6,856 nucleotides of DNA, from NCBI GenBank assembly GCA_022013205.1, contig JAKLQT010000009.1:1-6856 (forward strand). The letters run 5' to 3'. The DNA comes from Candidatus Omnitrophota bacterium (GTDB lineage: Bacteria; Omnitrophota; Gorgyraeia; B26-G9). The notes under the pieces were generated by a model. That model ran no database searches. It was not told the DNA's origin and was given only the letters and a program-made list of their open reading frames with translations. Positions 6,014 through 6,856 of the stretch are shown piece after piece. How positions within the stretch are numbered: the stretch's first letter is position 1; each line of letters starts with the position of its first letter. Made by a program: the position numbers and the translations under genes.

Positions 6014-6035
6014 TATAATTTAACAGAAGGAGGTG
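6014..6035 (+). promoter_or_regulatory. -10 box and strong SD of the first cold-shock gene
   Basis: A perfect TATAAT (6014-6019) lies 25 nt before the ATG at 6045, but the -35 region falls in the terminator's T-tract and is poor (TTTTTG, 5991-5996). AAGGAGGTG (6027-6035) is a full-length anti-SD match 9 nt before the ATG. The gene can thus have a promoter below the terminator with a very short leader, or rely on read-through from 5930. The -10 call is weaker than the SD call. Confidence 0.55.
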
Positions 6036-6044
6036 TAGTAAGCA

Positions 6045-6245
6045 ATGGCAAAAGGAACAGTAAAATGGTTCAATAACTCAAAAGGTTATGGTTTTATTAC
6101 TCCTGAGTCGGGCGATGATGTATTCGTGCATCACAGCGCAATTCAAGGAGAAGGTTACAAGTCTTTAGATGAAGGCCAGCAAGTGGAATTTGAAGTTGAA
6201 CAAGGCCCTAAAGGCGCGCAAGCCACAAATGTAAGAAAGATATAA
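6045..6245 (+). CDS. csp: Cold-shock protein, CspA family
   Basis: A 66-residue single cold-shock domain, a five-stranded OB-fold that binds single-stranded RNA or DNA and melts RNA secondary structure. RNP1 is KGYGFI (13-18) and RNP2 is VFVHHS (26-31). The aromatic W8-F9 in KGTVKWFN, with Y15, F17, F27 and H29, makes the usual nucleic-acid stacking surface. Length and N- and C-termini are standard (the end reads PKGAQATNVRKI). It is preceded by a very strong SD. A second, divergent cold-shock gene follows 59 bp downstream, so the two may share a transcript. No long 5' leader of the E. coli cspA kind is seen unless transcription starts at the upstream promoter near 5930. Confidence 0.96.
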   Translation: MAKGTVKWFNNSKGYGFITPESGDDVFVHHSAIQGEGYKSLDEGQQVEFEVEQGPKGAQATNVRKI

Positions 6246-6264
6246 CTTAGATGCAAATAAAGCC

Positions 6265-6278
6265 CGGAAAAATTTCCG
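6265..6278 (+). other. Small hairpin between the two cold-shock genes
   Basis: CGGAA (6265-6269) pairs with TTCCG (6274-6278) around a 4-nt AAAT loop. No T-run follows, so it is not a terminator. It could slow decay or tune translation of the second gene, or mean nothing. Confidence 0.25.
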
Positions 6279-6304
6279 TGACTTATTTCTTAGGGAGATG
6301 TAAT

Positions 6305-6508
6305 ATGCATAAAGGAAAAATAAATAAAGTGGTGCGTGATAAGGGTTTTGGATTTATTGATGATACAGACGGCAGGCAAGTATTCTTTCACCAGAGTAGC
6401 CTTGTCGGAATTGGATTTGATGATTTAATTGGGGATGAAACAGTTGAGTTTGAAGTTGAAAATTCTCCCAAAGGGCCGCGCGCTGTTAATGTGAATATCG
6501 CGAGTTAG
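6305..6508 (+). CDS. Divergent cold-shock-domain protein
   Basis: A 67-residue cold-shock-domain protein. I chose the ATG at 6305 because AGGGAG (6292-6297) sits 7 nt before it and the product then begins at the domain's first strand. An in-frame ATG at 6251 would add 18 residues unlike any part of the fold and has no SD. RNP1 KGFGFI (13-18) and RNP2 VFFHQS (26-31) are present, and the end ENSPKGPRAVNV is typical. The paralogue upstream has W8-F9 in its first strand. This protein has Lys-Val there (KGKINKVVRD), so an important stacking patch is gone and RNA affinity or specificity probably differs. It also has a longer acidic loop, DDLIGDE. The likely role is nucleic-acid binding alongside the first cold-shock protein. 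Confidence 0.9.
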   Translation: MHKGKINKVVRDKGFGFIDDTDGRQVFFHQSSLVGIGFDDLIGDETVEFEVENSPKGPRAVNVNIAS

Positions 6509-6514
6509 AGATAG

Positions 6515-6539
6515 GTAATTGGTGCTTAAGCCTAATTAC
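6515..6539. other. Inverted repeat after the second cold-shock gene
   Basis: GTAATTGG (6515-6522) pairs with CC-T-AATTAC (6531-6539) with one bulged T and an 8-nt loop. A-rich rather than T-rich sequence follows on the + strand, so it is not a clear terminator. It may protect the 3' end of the cold-shock transcript. Confidence 0.3.
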
Positions 6540-6574
6540 AAAAAAGTAATCTAAATAGTAACTTAAACTAAAAA

Positions 6575-6591
6575 GCCTGCTTATTGCAGGC
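6575..6591. promoter_or_regulatory. Perfect hairpin abutting the SD of the zinc-ribbon gene
   Basis: GCCTGC (6575-6580) and GCAGGC (6586-6591) form a perfect 6-bp stem with a TTATT loop. AAGGAGG (6592-6598) starts at the very next base. On the + strand no T-run follows, so it could modulate ribosome access or mark a processed 5' end. Read on the minus strand the same stem is followed by TTTTT, which is an acceptable terminator for leftward transcription entering from the right. Confidence 0.45.
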
Positions 6592-6602
6592 AAGGAGGAA
6601 AC

Positions 6603-6770
6603 ATGGGATTCAGACAAGGTGGCGGTGGTGGTGGATATGGCGGGCGTCCGCGAGAGATGCACAAGGCAACATGCGCAGAATGTAAAAAGGAATGCGAAGT
6701 TCCTTTTAAACCCAGCGGAGACCGTCCTGTATACTGCAAGGAGTGTTTTTCGAAGCACAAAGACAGGTAA
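6603..6770 (+). CDS. Small Gly-rich CxxC-x17-CxxC zinc-ribbon protein
   Basis: A 55-residue protein. The ATG at 6603 is fixed by AGGAGG (6593-6598) 4 nt before it. After MGFRQ come a glycine run and GYGGRPR (residues 6-17), an RGG-like flexible segment of the sort that contacts RNA. The zinc-ribbon core follows: C24-x2-C27, exactly 17 residues, then C45-x2-C48, plus an extra C31. The tail is basic (SKHKDR). The spacing matches the family named CxxC-x17-CxxC in protein-family collections, common in uncultured bacterial phyla; its function is unknown to me. Four Cys at this spacing should bind one Zn2+. Its position behind two cold-shock genes, and the Gly/Arg-rich head, suggest a role in nucleic-acid binding, which is inference. 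Confidence 0.85.
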   Translation: MGFRQGGGGGGYGGRPREMHKATCAECKKECEVPFKPSGDRPVYCKECFSKHKDR

Positions 6771-6856
6771 CCGTTAATAAAACGTACAGTACATTCAGTT
6801 TCTCTACTATGTAGGCAGTTAGTAAAGCTGCCCTATTGGTGGAAAAAAAATAAAAA
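6771..6856. other. Terminal intergenic stretch with one hairpin
   Basis: GGCAGTT (6814-6820) pairs with AGCTGCC (6826-6832, one T-G wobble) around AGTAA. A-rich sequence follows at 6843-6856, so this is not a standard + strand terminator. GTACAGTAC at 6784-6792 is a small palindrome. No gene start is recognisable before the window ends. Confidence 0.35.

Noticed and set aside
6251..6304. Earlier in-frame ATG for the second cold-shock gene
   Set aside because: No SD, and the 18 added residues do not belong to a cold-shock domain. The ATG at 6305 has a good SD and begins at the fold.
1..6856. CRISPR array, phage integration site or defence island
   Set aside because: No regularly spaced repeats, integrase or cas-like or defence-type genes were seen. 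The intact genes are housekeeping and RNA-related.

Overview
The window looks like a chromosomal segment of an uncultured, moderate-GC bacterium. Every confident gene is on the + strand, and promoters and Shine-Dalgarno (SD) sites are bacterial. A small zinc-ribbon protein with exact CxxC-x17-CxxC spacing, a leaderless-looking gene pair and tandem cold-shock genes would fit Candidatus Omnitrophota or a related PVC/candidate-phylum lineage. That placement is inference from gene character, not a measured phylogeny.

Layout. A flavodoxin-fold NAD(P)H:quinone oxidoreductase (116-688) is followed by about 800 bp without an intact conserved gene (689-1491). This stretch is not empty. It holds a promoter-like site, a compact branched palindromic element, what looks like the C-terminal end of an Hsp20-type small heat-shock protein, a REP-like hairpin, the 3' part of a minus-strand gene that has lost its start, and a short plus-strand ORF with a signal-peptide-like N-terminus. 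The stretch reads as a decay or rearrangement zone.

From 1492 onward the genes share an RNA and ribosome theme: a THUMP/RlmL-type rRNA methyltransferase (1492-2673), a RhlE-type DEAD-box RNA helicase (2698-3927), the ribosome-associated GTPase TypA/BipA (4041-5867), two cold-shock-domain proteins (6045-6245 and 6305-6508) and a 55-residue Gly-rich zinc-ribbon protein (6603-6770). Together they suggest a module for ribosome assembly and RNA unfolding at low temperature or under stress. Grouping by position supports this, but the sequence does not prove co-regulation.

Regulation. The methyltransferase and helicase each have a perfect TATAAT only 7-8 nt before the ATG and no SD, so both probably give leaderless or nearly leaderless mRNAs. 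typA has its own TTGACA-N16-TAGAAT promoter and a leader of about 65 nt. Between typA and the first cold-shock gene a promoter-like site is followed by a possible 10-codon leader peptide whose stop codon lies in the left arm of a strong intrinsic terminator. This could be an attenuator, or simply the typA terminator. No CRISPR array, tRNA, rRNA or intact insertion sequence was seen. The most interesting non-coding signals are the branched element at 728-818 and the terminator/leader at 5895-5999.
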